Assembly (NCBI GenBank): GCA_041743125.1
Contig: JBGTNK010000187.1
Location: 1-64,000 of the forward strand
DNA from: Terrimonas_B sp041743125
GTDB lineage: Bacteria > Bacteroidota > Bacteroidia > Chitinophagales > Chitinophagaceae
Direction: 5' to 3'
DNA length: 64,000 nucleotides
The notes beneath the pieces are model-generated. The model was not told the origin of the DNA. It searched no databases and saw nothing but the letters and a program-made list of their open reading frames with translations. Position 1 is the stretch's first letter; each line of letters opens with the position of its first letter. The position numbers and the translations under genes were made by a program. Below, piece after piece: positions 55,347-63,724 of this stretch.

Positions 55347-56117
55347 TTACAAATTTCCCAAAACATACATAGATCCCTGTGGTGTGGGATTGCCGCCCTT
55401 TTTCTCAAGGGTAATAGCGAAAGCCTGGGCTCCCTTTACATTTTTCATTTGAAGTAACAGTTTCTTTTGTGTAGAAAAAGAATCCATATCAATCATGCCA
55501 ACATCAATGGGTTTGCCATCAAAAAGAGCCCACAACTGGTATTGTTTATCCTTAGCGGGCTTAGGAAGATTATTAACCAGGAGGTACACGTCTTTTGAAG
55601 TAGTATCCCAATAAACAGTAGCAAATGAAGCCGGTGAGGATTCAAGGCCTTTCATAGCAGCCACTTTTACTTGTGGATTCTGAACCAGCATGGCCAGGTC
55701 CTTCTCAAGGCTACTTAACCTGGCGACCGAATTATCATAGCTGATCTGTAATTTCTGATTAAGATTATATTGGGCAATATTCCAAAATAGGCTTCCGGCT
55801 AATAAAATGACAGAAGCGGCCACAGCATATTTTAACCAATTTGTTTTAACTACTGCAGGGCCCGTATTAAGAGGGATAACCGTAGCTTCCGCATTCAGGA
55901 TTAAAGCATTCATAATCTGCTCCTTTAGCTCCGGTGGAGGAGTAATACCATTTTGCATTGCTTCCTTCTCCATTGCCATTTCAAATTCTATACGAGCCTG
56001 TGCCACTTCAGGATATTGTACGCACATGGCTTCAAACTCAGCCTGCTCTTCAGGTGATGCAAAGCCCAGTACATAGCTTTCAATGATGCCATTTGATATA
56101 TATTCTTTGATGTTCAC
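55347..56117 (-). CDS. RskA-type anti-sigma factor
   Basis: 256 residues. A cytoplasmic N-terminal domain (about 1-85, IKEYISNGIIESYVLGFASPEEQAEFE) is followed by one helix (about 94-116, YAVAASVILLAGSLFWNIA), a short coiled coil and a periplasmic RskA domain (about 160-256, SFATVYWDTTSKDVYLLVNNLPKPAKDKQYQLWAL, ending GSMYVLGN). It holds the sigma factor inactive until a signal acts on the periplasmic part. It is two bases downstream of the sigma gene. Confidence 0.92.
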   Translation of the reverse strand: MNIKEYISNGIIESYVLGFASPEEQAEFEAMCVQYPEVAQARIEFEMAMEKEAMQNGITPPPELKEQIMNALILNAEATVIPLNTGPAVVKTNWLKYAVAASVILLAGSLFWNIAQYNLNQKLQISYDNSVARLSSLEKDLAMLVQNPQVKVAAMKGLESSPASFATVYWDTTSKDVYLLVNNLPKPAKDKQYQLWALFDGKPIDVGMIDMDSFSTQKKLLLQMKNVKGAQAFAITLEKKGGNPTPQGSMYVLGNL

Positions 56118-56119
56118 TA

Positions 56120-56665
56120 TTAATTGATCAATGTTCTTAATTGTATTAAAGCACTCCGTATTCTTGTTTTTACTGTGCCAAGGGGGATTTTCAAAATTTT
56201 CGAAATTTCATCATGCGTGTATCCCTGGAAATATGACATATCAATCAGAACACGGTATTCATCTTTTAATTGGGAAATAACTTTTTTTAATCCAACATCA
56301 ACTATTTGTGGTGAGGTGGATGTTCCCTGAATGTTCGTATCTACGTTGTCTTGTATGGAATGGTTTTTTAAAGAATCCTGGTATCCGCGGGATCTAAGCT
56401 TATCAATGGCAGCATTTCTGGCCACGTTCATCATCCACGTAAATAATCTGCCTTTTGTTGGGTCATAGGTGCCAATCTTTCGCCAGATATTTACAAATAC
56501 CTCTTGCAAAACATCCCTGGCAATTTCCTGATCTGAAACAATTGATCCTACGATACCTAACAAGGCACCAGAATAATTATCGTATAGGTAACTGAATGAA
56601 TGATCTGTGCGCTGTTGAAGCAGTGCAATAAGCTCCTGTTCACTATATGTGGTCTTAGTGTTCAA
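56120..56665 (-). CDS. ECF RNA polymerase sigma factor (SigK-like)
   Basis: 181 residues. Region 2: SFSYLYDNYSGALLGIVGSIV, ARDVLQEVFVNIWRKIGTYDPTKGRLFTWMMNVARNAAIDKLRS. Region 4: DEYRVLIDMSYFQGYTHDEISKILKIPLGTVKTRIRSALIQLRTL. It pairs with the RskA-type anti-sigma gene just downstream. This class usually responds to oxidative or envelope stress; targets are unknown. Confidence 0.94.
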   Translation of the reverse strand: MNTKTTYSEQELIALLQQRTDHSFSYLYDNYSGALLGIVGSIVSDQEIARDVLQEVFVNIWRKIGTYDPTKGRLFTWMMNVARNAAIDKLRSRGYQDSLKNHSIQDNVDTNIQGTSTSPQIVDVGLKKVISQLKDEYRVLIDMSYFQGYTHDEISKILKIPLGTVKTRIRSALIQLRTLIN

Positions 56666-56738
56666 ATAGTTGGTTAAACTGGGAAAATGTATATTTCTTT
56701 TCTTATAATCATATACGCAAACAAAGTATAGACGGATT

Positions 56739-57116
56739 TTATCCTACAATCGATTTATATCCTGCAGCGTCCAAAAGCTCCTCAACATCTGATGGATTGT
56801 CAACCGTCATTTTCACCATCCATCCCTCCCCATAAGGGTCTTTATTAATTAGTTCTGGAGAACTGGTAAGAGCGGGATTTATTTCATTAACGGATCCGTC
56901 AACCGGCAAAAAAAGATCAGAAACAGTTTTAACCGCTTCTACTGTTCCAAATACCTCGCCTGCTTTTAATTGTTTACCTACCGTTTCCACTTCCAGGTAT
57001 ACAATATCCCCTAATTCACTCTGTGCAAAATCAGTAATTCCAATGGTTGCAACATTGCCTTCCAATGCTATCCATTCATGGTCCTTGGTATATCGAAGAT
57101 TATCAGGATAATTCAT
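56739..57116 (-). CDS. gcvH: Glycine cleavage system H protein
   Basis: 125 residues from ATG 57116 (MNYPDNLRYTKDHEWI). A 30-residue upstream extension of the open frame is basic and not family-like. The lipoyl-carrier fold has GITDFAQSELGDIVYLEVE and the lipoyl Lys63 in TVEAVKTVSDLFLPVDG. It shuttles the methylamine group between glycine cleavage enzymes P, T and L. Confidence 0.95.
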   Translation of the reverse strand: MNYPDNLRYTKDHEWIALEGNVATIGITDFAQSELGDIVYLEVETVGKQLKAGEVFGTVEAVKTVSDLFLPVDGSVNEINPALTSSPELINKDPYGEGWMVKMTVDNPSDVEELLDAAGYKSIVG

Positions 57117-57303
57117 AATGAATGTTTTGTAACGCAAATATGAGTAAAACGGTTTATAAAATGCCAGACTTTTATTTTTTTTCGCGTTTCGCCGAATTAT
57201 TGCCACCGTTCATGGCATTAATTGCACCATTTATCGGCATTGACTTTACCGTTCTGTGACACGAGGGTATCTTTGGGCACCTTATCAAAAAAGAAGGACT
57301 ATT

Positions 57304-59766
57304 ATGAGAAAGCTAATTACACTTATATTAAGTGTTGTCATTTTGTATCCGGCCGTTTCGGCTCAAACTATTTCAGGGTTTATTAAAGATCAGCAGGGTA
57401 AAGCGGTTGAAAAAACAACGGTTTCATTGTTAAAAGCGCTTGATTCCTCAGTTGTAAAACTTTCCGTTACTGATATCGAAGGCAAATTTAATTTCCTGGC
57501 CGATGCTGGTAAATATTTAATCCGCACCTCACATATTGCCTATGCACCTGTATATTCCAAATCGATAGAATTATCCGGAATTTCCAATGTATTGGTAGGT
57601 GATTTAAACATAATTAAAAAGGAAGGTTCCCTGCAGGGTGTCACGGTTACCACTCAAAAACCAATGGTAGAAGTAAGAGCTGATAAAATGATTGTGAATG
57701 TAGAGGGAACAATTAATGCTGTAGGAAATGATGCGTTGGAACTCTTACGCAAATCACCGGGTGTGATGGTAGACAAGGATGACAACCTGAGCCTCTCTGG
57801 TAAAAATGGTGTGCAGGTGTATATTGATGGAAAACCAAGCCCGCTAACGGGAGCTGACCTGGCTAATTTTTTAAAAAGTATGCAATCCTCGCAGATTGAA
57901 GCTATTGAACTAATCACAAATCCCTCCGCTAAGTACGAGGCTGCAGGTAATGCAGGAATCATTAATATAAAATTAAAAAAGAATAAGGCTTTTGGCACCA
58001 ATGGCTCTGTAAACGCTGGATATAATATTGGCACCTATGCTAAATATAACGGCGGCTTTTCTTTGAATCACCGCAACAGCAAGATCAATGTTTTTGGCAA
58101 TTATAATTATAATCAAAATTTAAATGTGAGCAATTTTGTATTGTACAGAGAGCAGGGTGATTCAATTTTTGATCAGACAAATCGTATGAAAATGCGAAAC
58201 AAGGGATCTAATAACTTTAAGACAGGGATCGATTTTTTTGTAAATCCAAAAACGACCATTGGTGCTATTGTGAATGGTAATATTTCACGAAATGAAATGC
58301 GTGGCCGGGGGCCCATGAATATCATTTATAGACCGACCAATGAAATTTCCCGCATATTACTGGCCAGCAGTGACAATGACATGGAAAGGAACAATGTCAA
58401 TTTCAATTTGAATTACAGGTATGCTGTTACGGGGGGAAAAGAATTGAATATTGATGCCGATTATGGAATATTTAACCTGCGTAATAACCAATATCAGCCC
58501 AATCATTATGTGAGTACAACGGGTATGCCTCTCTATAGTAACATATACCGGATGATTTCTCCCGCTGATATTTCAATTTATTCTTTAAAGGCGGATTATG
58601 AACAAAATCTGGGCAAGGGCAAGCTGGCAGTAGGAGGCAAGTTGAGTTATGTTTCTACGGATAATGATTTTCAGCGTTATGATATATCCGGAAGCAACGA
58701 AGAACTGGATAAAGAGAGAAGCAACCGGTTTGAATACAAGGAAAACATAAATGCAGCGTATGTAAATTATAACAGGGCTTATACCGGCTTTATGGTGCAA
58801 TTTGGACTAAGAGTTGAAAACACACATTCCGAAGGAATTTCTACCGGTTTGAAAAGTAATGGCGGCGGATACGTAAAATATGATTCCAGTATCAACCGCA
58901 ATTATACCGATCTGTTTCCCAGTGCTGCAGTTACATTTAACAAGAATCCAATGAGCCAGTTTGGAATTACTTACAGCAGGCGCATCGACAGGCCGGCTTA
59001 CCAGGATCTTAATCCTTTTGAATTTAAACTGAACGATTACACGTTCATGAAAGGTAATACTCAATTGAGGCCACAGTATACCAATAGCTTTGGTTTAAGC
59101 CATACGTATAAATACAAATTGAATACTGTTTTAAATTATAGCCATGTTAAGGACATCTTTACTCAATTACCTGATACAACAGAAAAATCAAAAAGTTTTC
59201 TGACCAAAAAGAACCTGGCTACACAGGATATTGTCAGCCTCAACATCAGCTACCCTTTTCAGTATAAATGGTATGGTTTTTTTGCGAATATTAATTCTTA
59301 TTACTCCCATTACAAAGCAGATTTCGGTGGCGGTGACCGAACGGTTGACCTGGATATAGTAGCTATGAGTTTTTTTATGCAGAATAGTGCTAAGCTGGGT
59401 AAGGGATGGACAGCTGAATTAAGTGGCTTTTATAATTCACCATCTATATGGCAGGGTTTTTTCAAAATGAGAGCTATGTATAGTATAGATGGCGGTTTTC
59501 AGAAAACTATTCTGAAAGGAAAGGGAACACTGAAAGCAAGTGTAAGTGATATTTTTAAGACAATGAGATTTAAAGGAGAATCTGATTTTTCAGGTCAGCA
59601 TAGTGTAGCAAGTGGAAATTGGGAAAGCCGGCAGTTTAAATTAAACTTCAGTTATCGCTTTGGCAGTATGCAGGTAAAAGCCTCCCGTCAACGGAAAACC
59701 GGGTTGGAAGATGAGAGTAAAAGAGCAAGTGGTGGCGGTAGCGGTGCTTCTCCTGCGGGACAATAG
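57304..59766 (+). CDS. TonB-dependent receptor / outer-membrane beta-barrel protein
   Basis: 820 residues from ATG 57304 (MRKLITLILSVVILYP, a signal peptide). An earlier GTG adds 16 unlikely residues. A carboxypeptidase-regulatory-like domain (ISGFIKDQQGKAVEKTTVSL) is followed by a plug (RKSPGVMVDKDDNLSLSGKNGVQVYIDGK, IEAIELITNPSAKYEAAGNAGIINIKLKK) and a barrel of the OMP_b-brl_3 type. It is not a SusC and has no SusD partner, so its ligand may be small or the protein may be a non-transport barrel. The C-terminus is Gly/Ser-rich. Confidence 0.92.
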   Translation: MRKLITLILSVVILYPAVSAQTISGFIKDQQGKAVEKTTVSLLKALDSSVVKLSVTDIEGKFNFLADAGKYLIRTSHIAYAPVYSKSIELSGISNVLVGDLNIIKKEGSLQGVTVTTQKPMVEVRADKMIVNVEGTINAVGNDALELLRKSPGVMVDKDDNLSLSGKNGVQVYIDGKPSPLTGADLANFLKSMQSSQIEAIELITNPSAKYEAAGNAGIINIKLKKNKAFGTNGSVNAGYNIGTYAKYNGGFSLNHRNSKINVFGNYNYNQNLNVSNFVLYREQGDSIFDQTNRMKMRNKGSNNFKTGIDFFVNPKTTIGAIVNGNISRNEMRGRGPMNIIYRPTNEISRILLASSDNDMERNNVNFNLNYRYAVTGGKELNIDADYGIFNLRNNQYQPNHYVSTTGMPLYSNIYRMISPADISIYSLKADYEQNLGKGKLAVGGKLSYVSTDNDFQRYDISGSNEELDKERSNRFEYKENINAAYVNYNRAYTGFMVQFGLRVENTHSEGISTGLKSNGGGYVKYDSSINRNYTDLFPSAAVTFNKNPMSQFGITYSRRIDRPAYQDLNPFEFKLNDYTFMKGNTQLRPQYTNSFGLSHTYKYKLNTVLNYSHVKDIFTQLPDTTEKSKSFLTKKNLATQDIVSLNISYPFQYKWYGFFANINSYYSHYKADFGGGDRTVDLDIVAMSFFMQNSAKLGKGWTAELSGFYNSPSIWQGFFKMRAMYSIDGGFQKTILKGKGTLKASVSDIFKTMRFKGESDFSGQHSVASGNWESRQFKLNFSYRFGSMQVKASRQRKTGLEDESKRASGGGSGASPAGQ

Positions 59767-59776
59767 TAACATATAT

Positions 59777-59807
59777 AAAAAGGCGACGGTTTAACCGCCG
59801 CCTTTTT
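59777..59807. terminator. Bidirectional terminator
   Basis: AAAAAGGCGACGGTT / AACCGCCGCCTTTTT with one A-C mismatch and no more than a one-base gap, between the TonB receptor and the cyclophilin gene. Confidence 0.75.
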
Positions 59808-59832
59808 ATCTCTTCATTTTATTTCTTATCCC

Positions 59833-60552
59833 TCAATTCAGCTTCCTGATTTTTTTTCTTTTTATTAGTTTGGCTTTTACGATCATGACATCCTGCAAAG
59901 GACGGTCGCGGTCAGCTGCATAGCTGGTTGGAACCGCAGCGATTTTATCAGCCACCTGGTCATTATCTATTATTTCACCGAATACAGTATAACCCTGATC
60001 AAGATGCGGCGTGCCACCGATCGTTTTATATACTTCTCTTTGACTTGCAGGAATTTTCTTTCCATGTAACCTGAACTTTTCTAAAGAATCGAGCCCGGAT
60101 TCTGAAAATGTTTTTCCCTGTACTATATAAAACTGGCTGCCACTGCTTACTTTATCCGGGTTTATATTATCCCCCTGGCGGGCGGCGGCCAAAGCACCCT
60201 TTTTATGAAACAATGATTCACGAAATTCTGCAGGCACAGTATATCCCGGGCCTCCATTTCCCAGCGGCTTTCTGGCGGGGGCATTTTTACTTTGCGGGTC
60301 ACCTGCCTGAATCATAAAACCTGCAATTACCCTGTGAAAAAGCAGGCTATCATAAAAACCCTGCTTTACCAGTTTCAAAAAATTATCTCGGTGCAAGGGT
60401 GTAGAATCTGAAAGGCGAATAGTGATAGCACCCATATTAGTTTCCAGTAAAACATCTTTTTTCCTGTCCCTTTTTTTTATAACAACTTCCTTTTGGGCAC
60501 TGGCAGGTTGAAGCATTAATATACTGATCAAAAAAGAAAATAGATTTTTCAT
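59833..60552 (-). CDS. Periplasmic cyclophilin-type peptidyl-prolyl isomerase
   Basis: 239 residues with a signal peptide (LFSFLISILMLQPASAQ). Cyclophilin motifs: ETNMGAITIRLSDSTPLHRDNFLKLVKQGFYDSLLFHRVIAGFMIQAGDP, SGSQFYIVQGKTFS, and TVFGEIIDNDQVADKIA. It speeds proline cis-trans isomerisation in exported proteins. An insertion near 165-190 (FRLHGKKIPASQREVY) and a Lys/Arg-rich tail are extra. Confidence 0.93.
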   Translation of the reverse strand: MKNLFSFLISILMLQPASAQKEVVIKKRDRKKDVLLETNMGAITIRLSDSTPLHRDNFLKLVKQGFYDSLLFHRVIAGFMIQAGDPQSKNAPARKPLGNGGPGYTVPAEFRESLFHKKGALAAARQGDNINPDKVSSGSQFYIVQGKTFSESGLDSLEKFRLHGKKIPASQREVYKTIGGTPHLDQGYTVFGEIIDNDQVADKIAAVPTSYAADRDRPLQDVMIVKAKLIKRKKIRKLN

Positions 60553-60591
60553 GTAAAAATTATAAAGCTTGTAAGAGGATATAATATCATA

Positions 60592-60939
60592 CTACCGTAT
60601 TTCATTCTCTTCAAAATACAGTAATACGTGGTCTTTCAAAAAATTTTCCTGCTCAAAAGCATTCATATCGGCTATAGGCTTTAATTGTTTAAAATGAGGC
60701 CATCCCTCTTCATCCTTTCTTTCTAATTCATAAAACCCACCTGGCATCAATACAGTGCATACGCCAATATGCATTAGGTCTTGCTTTTGCTCTTTAGTGA
60801 ATTTATTATTAGTGCCACCCAATTCCTGGATACCAATCAGGAATAAAATGGTTTCCAGGTCAGGTTTTTTACCAAAGCGTTCAACCAGTCTTGCCTCCAG
60901 GTTCCACCATCTCGATTGCAGGTCATCTTTTATTTGCAT
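60592..60939 (-). CDS. Conserved small protein of unknown function
   Basis: 115 residues from ATG 60939 (MQIKDDLQSRWWNLEARLVERF); a longer frame to 60960 passes through the promoter. Mostly helical and soluble: KPDLETILFLIGIQELG, TKEQKQDLMHIGVCTVLMPGGFYEL, KDEEGWPHFKQL and a final LLYFEENEIR. I recognise the sequence type as recurring in Bacteroidota but know no function. It is divergent from serS, with promoter elements back to back. Confidence 0.8.
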   Translation of the reverse strand: MQIKDDLQSRWWNLEARLVERFGKKPDLETILFLIGIQELGGTNNKFTKEQKQDLMHIGVCTVLMPGGFYELERKDEEGWPHFKQLKPIADMNAFEQENFLKDHVLLYFEENEIR

Positions 60940-60943
60940 GGCG

Positions 60944-60951
60944 CAAAGATA
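60944..60951 (-). promoter_or_regulatory. TATCTTTG -7 element four bases before an ATG
   Basis: A perfect TAnnTTTG on the minus strand ending four bases before the ATG at 60939; it decides the start and predicts a leaderless mRNA. Confidence 0.5.
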
Positions 60952-60982
60952 TAAAGTCATCCCAGTTCTTTACTTGCTCTCC

Positions 60983-61012
60983 TTGCGACTGCTTGTTTAA
61001 CCTTTACCTTTG
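60983..61012 (+). promoter_or_regulatory. serS promoter (TTG / N19 / TACCTTTG)
   Basis: A -33-like TTG at 60983-60985 and -7 TACCTTTG at 61005-61012, 19 bases apart. It lies over the TTG at 61010, so the true serS start is the ATG at 61031, 18 bases downstream. Confidence 0.6.
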
Positions 61013-61030
61013 AACAAATTTTTATATAAG

Positions 61031-62302
61031 ATGATTCAGTTACACGTTTTGCGTCAACATCCTGAAATGGTAAAGGAAAGACTGGCCATTAAAAATTTTC
61101 AGGATTTTGAGTGGATTGATGAAATACTTGCATTGGACGAATTTCGAAAAAAATCACAGGTTGAATTTGATACTACTCAATCGTTGATAAATATTGCTTC
61201 AAAAGAAATAGGCCAGTTAATGGCTAATGGGAAAAAGGACGAAGCCGAAGCAAGAAAAATAGAAGTAACAACACTTAAAAATTTAATGCCGCCCTTATCC
61301 GATAAGGTGAATGATACAGAAAAAAAATTGCAGGATATCCTGGTAAAGCTTCCCAATCTTCCATCAGATAAAGTACCTGCGGGCAAAACTTCTGCTGATA
61401 ATGTATTAATAAGGGAAGGAGGAGCCAGGCCAAATCTTTTTGCCGGCGCTGTTCCCCATTGGGATCTGATCAAAAAATACGATATCGTTGATTTTGAAAC
61501 GGGCGCAAAAATTACGGGTAGCGGGTTTCCCCTGTACAAAGGAAAAGGTGCTAAACTACAAAGGGCACTGATCCAATATTTTTTGGATTTTAATGTTGAA
61601 GCAGGTTATACGGAATACCTTCCTCCTTTGATGGTAAATGAAGCATCAGCTTTTGGTACAGGTCAGTTACCGGACAAGGAAGGGCAGATGTATTATATGC
61701 CTGCGGATAATTTTTACTTAATACCAACATCTGAAGTTCCGGTAACCAATATATACCGGGACCAGATTGTTAAAGAAACAAACCTGCCTATCAAAATGAC
61801 AGCTTATTCTCCATGCTTCAGAAGAGAAGCGGGCAGTTTCGGTAAAGAAGTGCGTGGCCTTAACCGGGTGCATCAATTTGAAAAAGTTGAGATCGTTCAG
61901 TTGGTACATCCGGATAAAAGTTATGCCGCCCACGAAGAAATGGTAAGTCATATTGAAAAACTTTTACAAACCTTGCAGTTACCTTACCGCATATTGAATT
62001 TATGCGGAGGTGATATGAGCTTTGCTTCGGCGCTTACCTATGATTTTGAAGTGTACAGTGCAGCCCAGGAAAGGTGGCTGGAAGTAAGTTCTGTAAGCAA
62101 CTTTGAAACCTACCAGTCAAACCGTATGAAAATCCGTTTTAAGGACAGTAATGGAAAAATGCAACTGGTGCATACATTAAATGGAAGTTCTTTGGCGCTG
62201 CCAAGAATACTTGCATGTCTTCTGGAAAATAATCAAACAGAAAAAAAGATTGATCTGCCGGAGGTATTACATCGTTATTTTGGGGAGGCTTCCATTTTTT
62301 GA
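61031..62302 (+). CDS. serS: Seryl-tRNA synthetase
   Basis: 423 residues. A long antiparallel coiled-coil arm (about 25-100) binds tRNA-Ser. The class II core has motif 1 YTEYLPPLMVNE, motif 2 FRREAGSFGKEVRGLNRVHQFEKVEI and motif 3 LNGSSLALPRILACLLENNQ. It charges tRNA-Ser and tRNA-Sec. Confidence 0.97.
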   Translation: MIQLHVLRQHPEMVKERLAIKNFQDFEWIDEILALDEFRKKSQVEFDTTQSLINIASKEIGQLMANGKKDEAEARKIEVTTLKNLMPPLSDKVNDTEKKLQDILVKLPNLPSDKVPAGKTSADNVLIREGGARPNLFAGAVPHWDLIKKYDIVDFETGAKITGSGFPLYKGKGAKLQRALIQYFLDFNVEAGYTEYLPPLMVNEASAFGTGQLPDKEGQMYYMPADNFYLIPTSEVPVTNIYRDQIVKETNLPIKMTAYSPCFRREAGSFGKEVRGLNRVHQFEKVEIVQLVHPDKSYAAHEEMVSHIEKLLQTLQLPYRILNLCGGDMSFASALTYDFEVYSAAQERWLEVSSVSNFETYQSNRMKIRFKDSNGKMQLVHTLNGSSLALPRILACLLENNQTEKKIDLPEVLHRYFGEASIF

Positions 62303-62399
62303 TATGCGGCATGCAGGATAAAAATTGAAACTGGCTTTAGTAATTTGCTTACGATGGGATACTTTCATGAAGAAACAGAATCCCAGAATTACAACCACC

Positions 62400-62492
62400 A
62401 TGTCAAAAACAAACGGCTTTAATATTTCAAGTAGTTTGAACAATGCATCCTCTTCACTTTATCTTGGTTTCAGATTACTAATGGGCAAATAA
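62400..62492 (+). other. Possible small ORF, 30 codons, before a terminator
   Basis: Begins MSKTNGFNISSSLNNASSSL and ends LLMGK. It lies after serS and stops 17 bases before a terminator. There is no promoter element and no known family, so it may be chance. Confidence 0.2.
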
Positions 62493-62508
62493 AAATCCCG
62501 ATATAAAT

Positions 62509-62540
62509 GAAAAAGCTGCTCCATATTGAAGCAGCTTTTC
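62509..62540. terminator. Bidirectional terminator between serS and the M43 protease gene
   Basis: GAAAAAGCTGCT / AGCAGCTTTTC stem with a nine-base loop; T-rich on both sides. Confidence 0.7.
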
Positions 62541-62562
62541 TTATTTAATTATCTATTTGCTA

Positions 62563-63546
62563 TTAAGGTTGCGCAAAACTATTTCGTGGTCCACCCGAAG
62601 CAAATACCGCCAGCATTCTGGTTCTTTGTCCCTGTGAGAACATATACATGCATGCATCATCTGTATAATCCATATAGTTCATAGTCATTTCTACAGGTGT
62701 GCCAGTACAAGTACTTTTGTGGCCAGCAGCCGGACACCCGTAATTAGCAGTATTGTGTAAAGGAGTGTCTCCTACCTGGTCATTTCCGCAGGTAGCATCG
62801 CCCCAGATATGGCGAAGGTTTGCCCAATGTCCCACTTCATGCGTTGCCGTTCTTCCCTTATTAAAAGGTGCTGCAGCAGATCCTTCAGTGCCAAATGCAT
62901 TGTCATCAATTACAACTCCATCCGTAGCTGAACTGCCTCCCGGAAATTGCGCATAGCCTAAATATCCACTTGACAAATTACATATCCACATATTCATTTT
63001 TGTGGTGGGGCTGGTTGGGTTGATACCACCTTGTGAACTTTTTTTCATGGCATCGTTTAAGGCCCAGCTTTTTTTATTGGTGCTCTTCCGGATCACCTGG
63101 TCCAGCACAAATCGTATACCCACGTCTCCTGATTTCACACTATTATAAGTAGAAGTAAGATTGTAATCTGAATTTGTTGCACCGAAATCAGCGTTTAAAA
63201 CATCAATTTGTGTCTGTATCTGGGGAAGAGAAACATTCTGTGCAGTAGTTCTGTAAAGGACATTGACTACCACCGGTATTTCAATTATTCCATTGGTAAG
63301 CAACCGAAAACTGGTAGGGCTGGCCACCACTTTCCTGGTAAATTCTTCTATAAGATCCATGCGGGCCTTCAGGGAGGCATCTGTTTTTAATTGCTCTTTT
63401 AACATTTCATCTGCAGCACATTTTCTCTGGGTAGCTGTAAAAGATTCTTCGTCCGGAGAAAGGGGGCCTTCGTCCTGGTGCGAAGATTTATTACAAGCCA
63501 GTGATAACAAGCAGGCTGCTGCAAGCGATAAGAAAACTTTTCTCAT
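62563..63546 (-). CDS. M43 (pappalysin-like) zinc metalloprotease lipoprotein
   Basis: 327 residues. A signal peptide with lipobox (LLSLACNKS) anchors it. The catalytic site HEVGHWANLRHIWGD holds His236, Glu237, His240 and His246, the extended HExxHxxGxxH-like metzincin site. A Met-turn follows (MTMNYMDYTDDACMYMF). Cysteines CGND, GCPAAG and STC may form disulfides. It resembles the cytophagalysin/ulilysin class. No type 9 sorting domain is seen at the C-terminus. The target is unknown. Confidence 0.92.
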   Translation of the reverse strand: MRKVFLSLAAACLLSLACNKSSHQDEGPLSPDEESFTATQRKCAADEMLKEQLKTDASLKARMDLIEEFTRKVVASPTSFRLLTNGIIEIPVVVNVLYRTTAQNVSLPQIQTQIDVLNADFGATNSDYNLTSTYNSVKSGDVGIRFVLDQVIRKSTNKKSWALNDAMKKSSQGGINPTSPTTKMNMWICNLSSGYLGYAQFPGGSSATDGVVIDDNAFGTEGSAAAPFNKGRTATHEVGHWANLRHIWGDATCGNDQVGDTPLHNTANYGCPAAGHKSTCTGTPVEMTMNYMDYTDDACMYMFSQGQRTRMLAVFASGGPRNSFAQP

Positions 63547-63724
63547 GTGATTAATTTTGAGGATTGATAAAATAAGGGGCTAATAAATTTATGTTAATTT
63601 TTTAATTGGACAACCGTTTGTTTGCAAATTTTTTTTACCCGGACCACCATTTCAAGGAAGAAGGATATTTTAGTTATTAAACCTTATTGGTTTTATTCAA
63701 TCCTATCCAGCAAGAGAAATTTCA

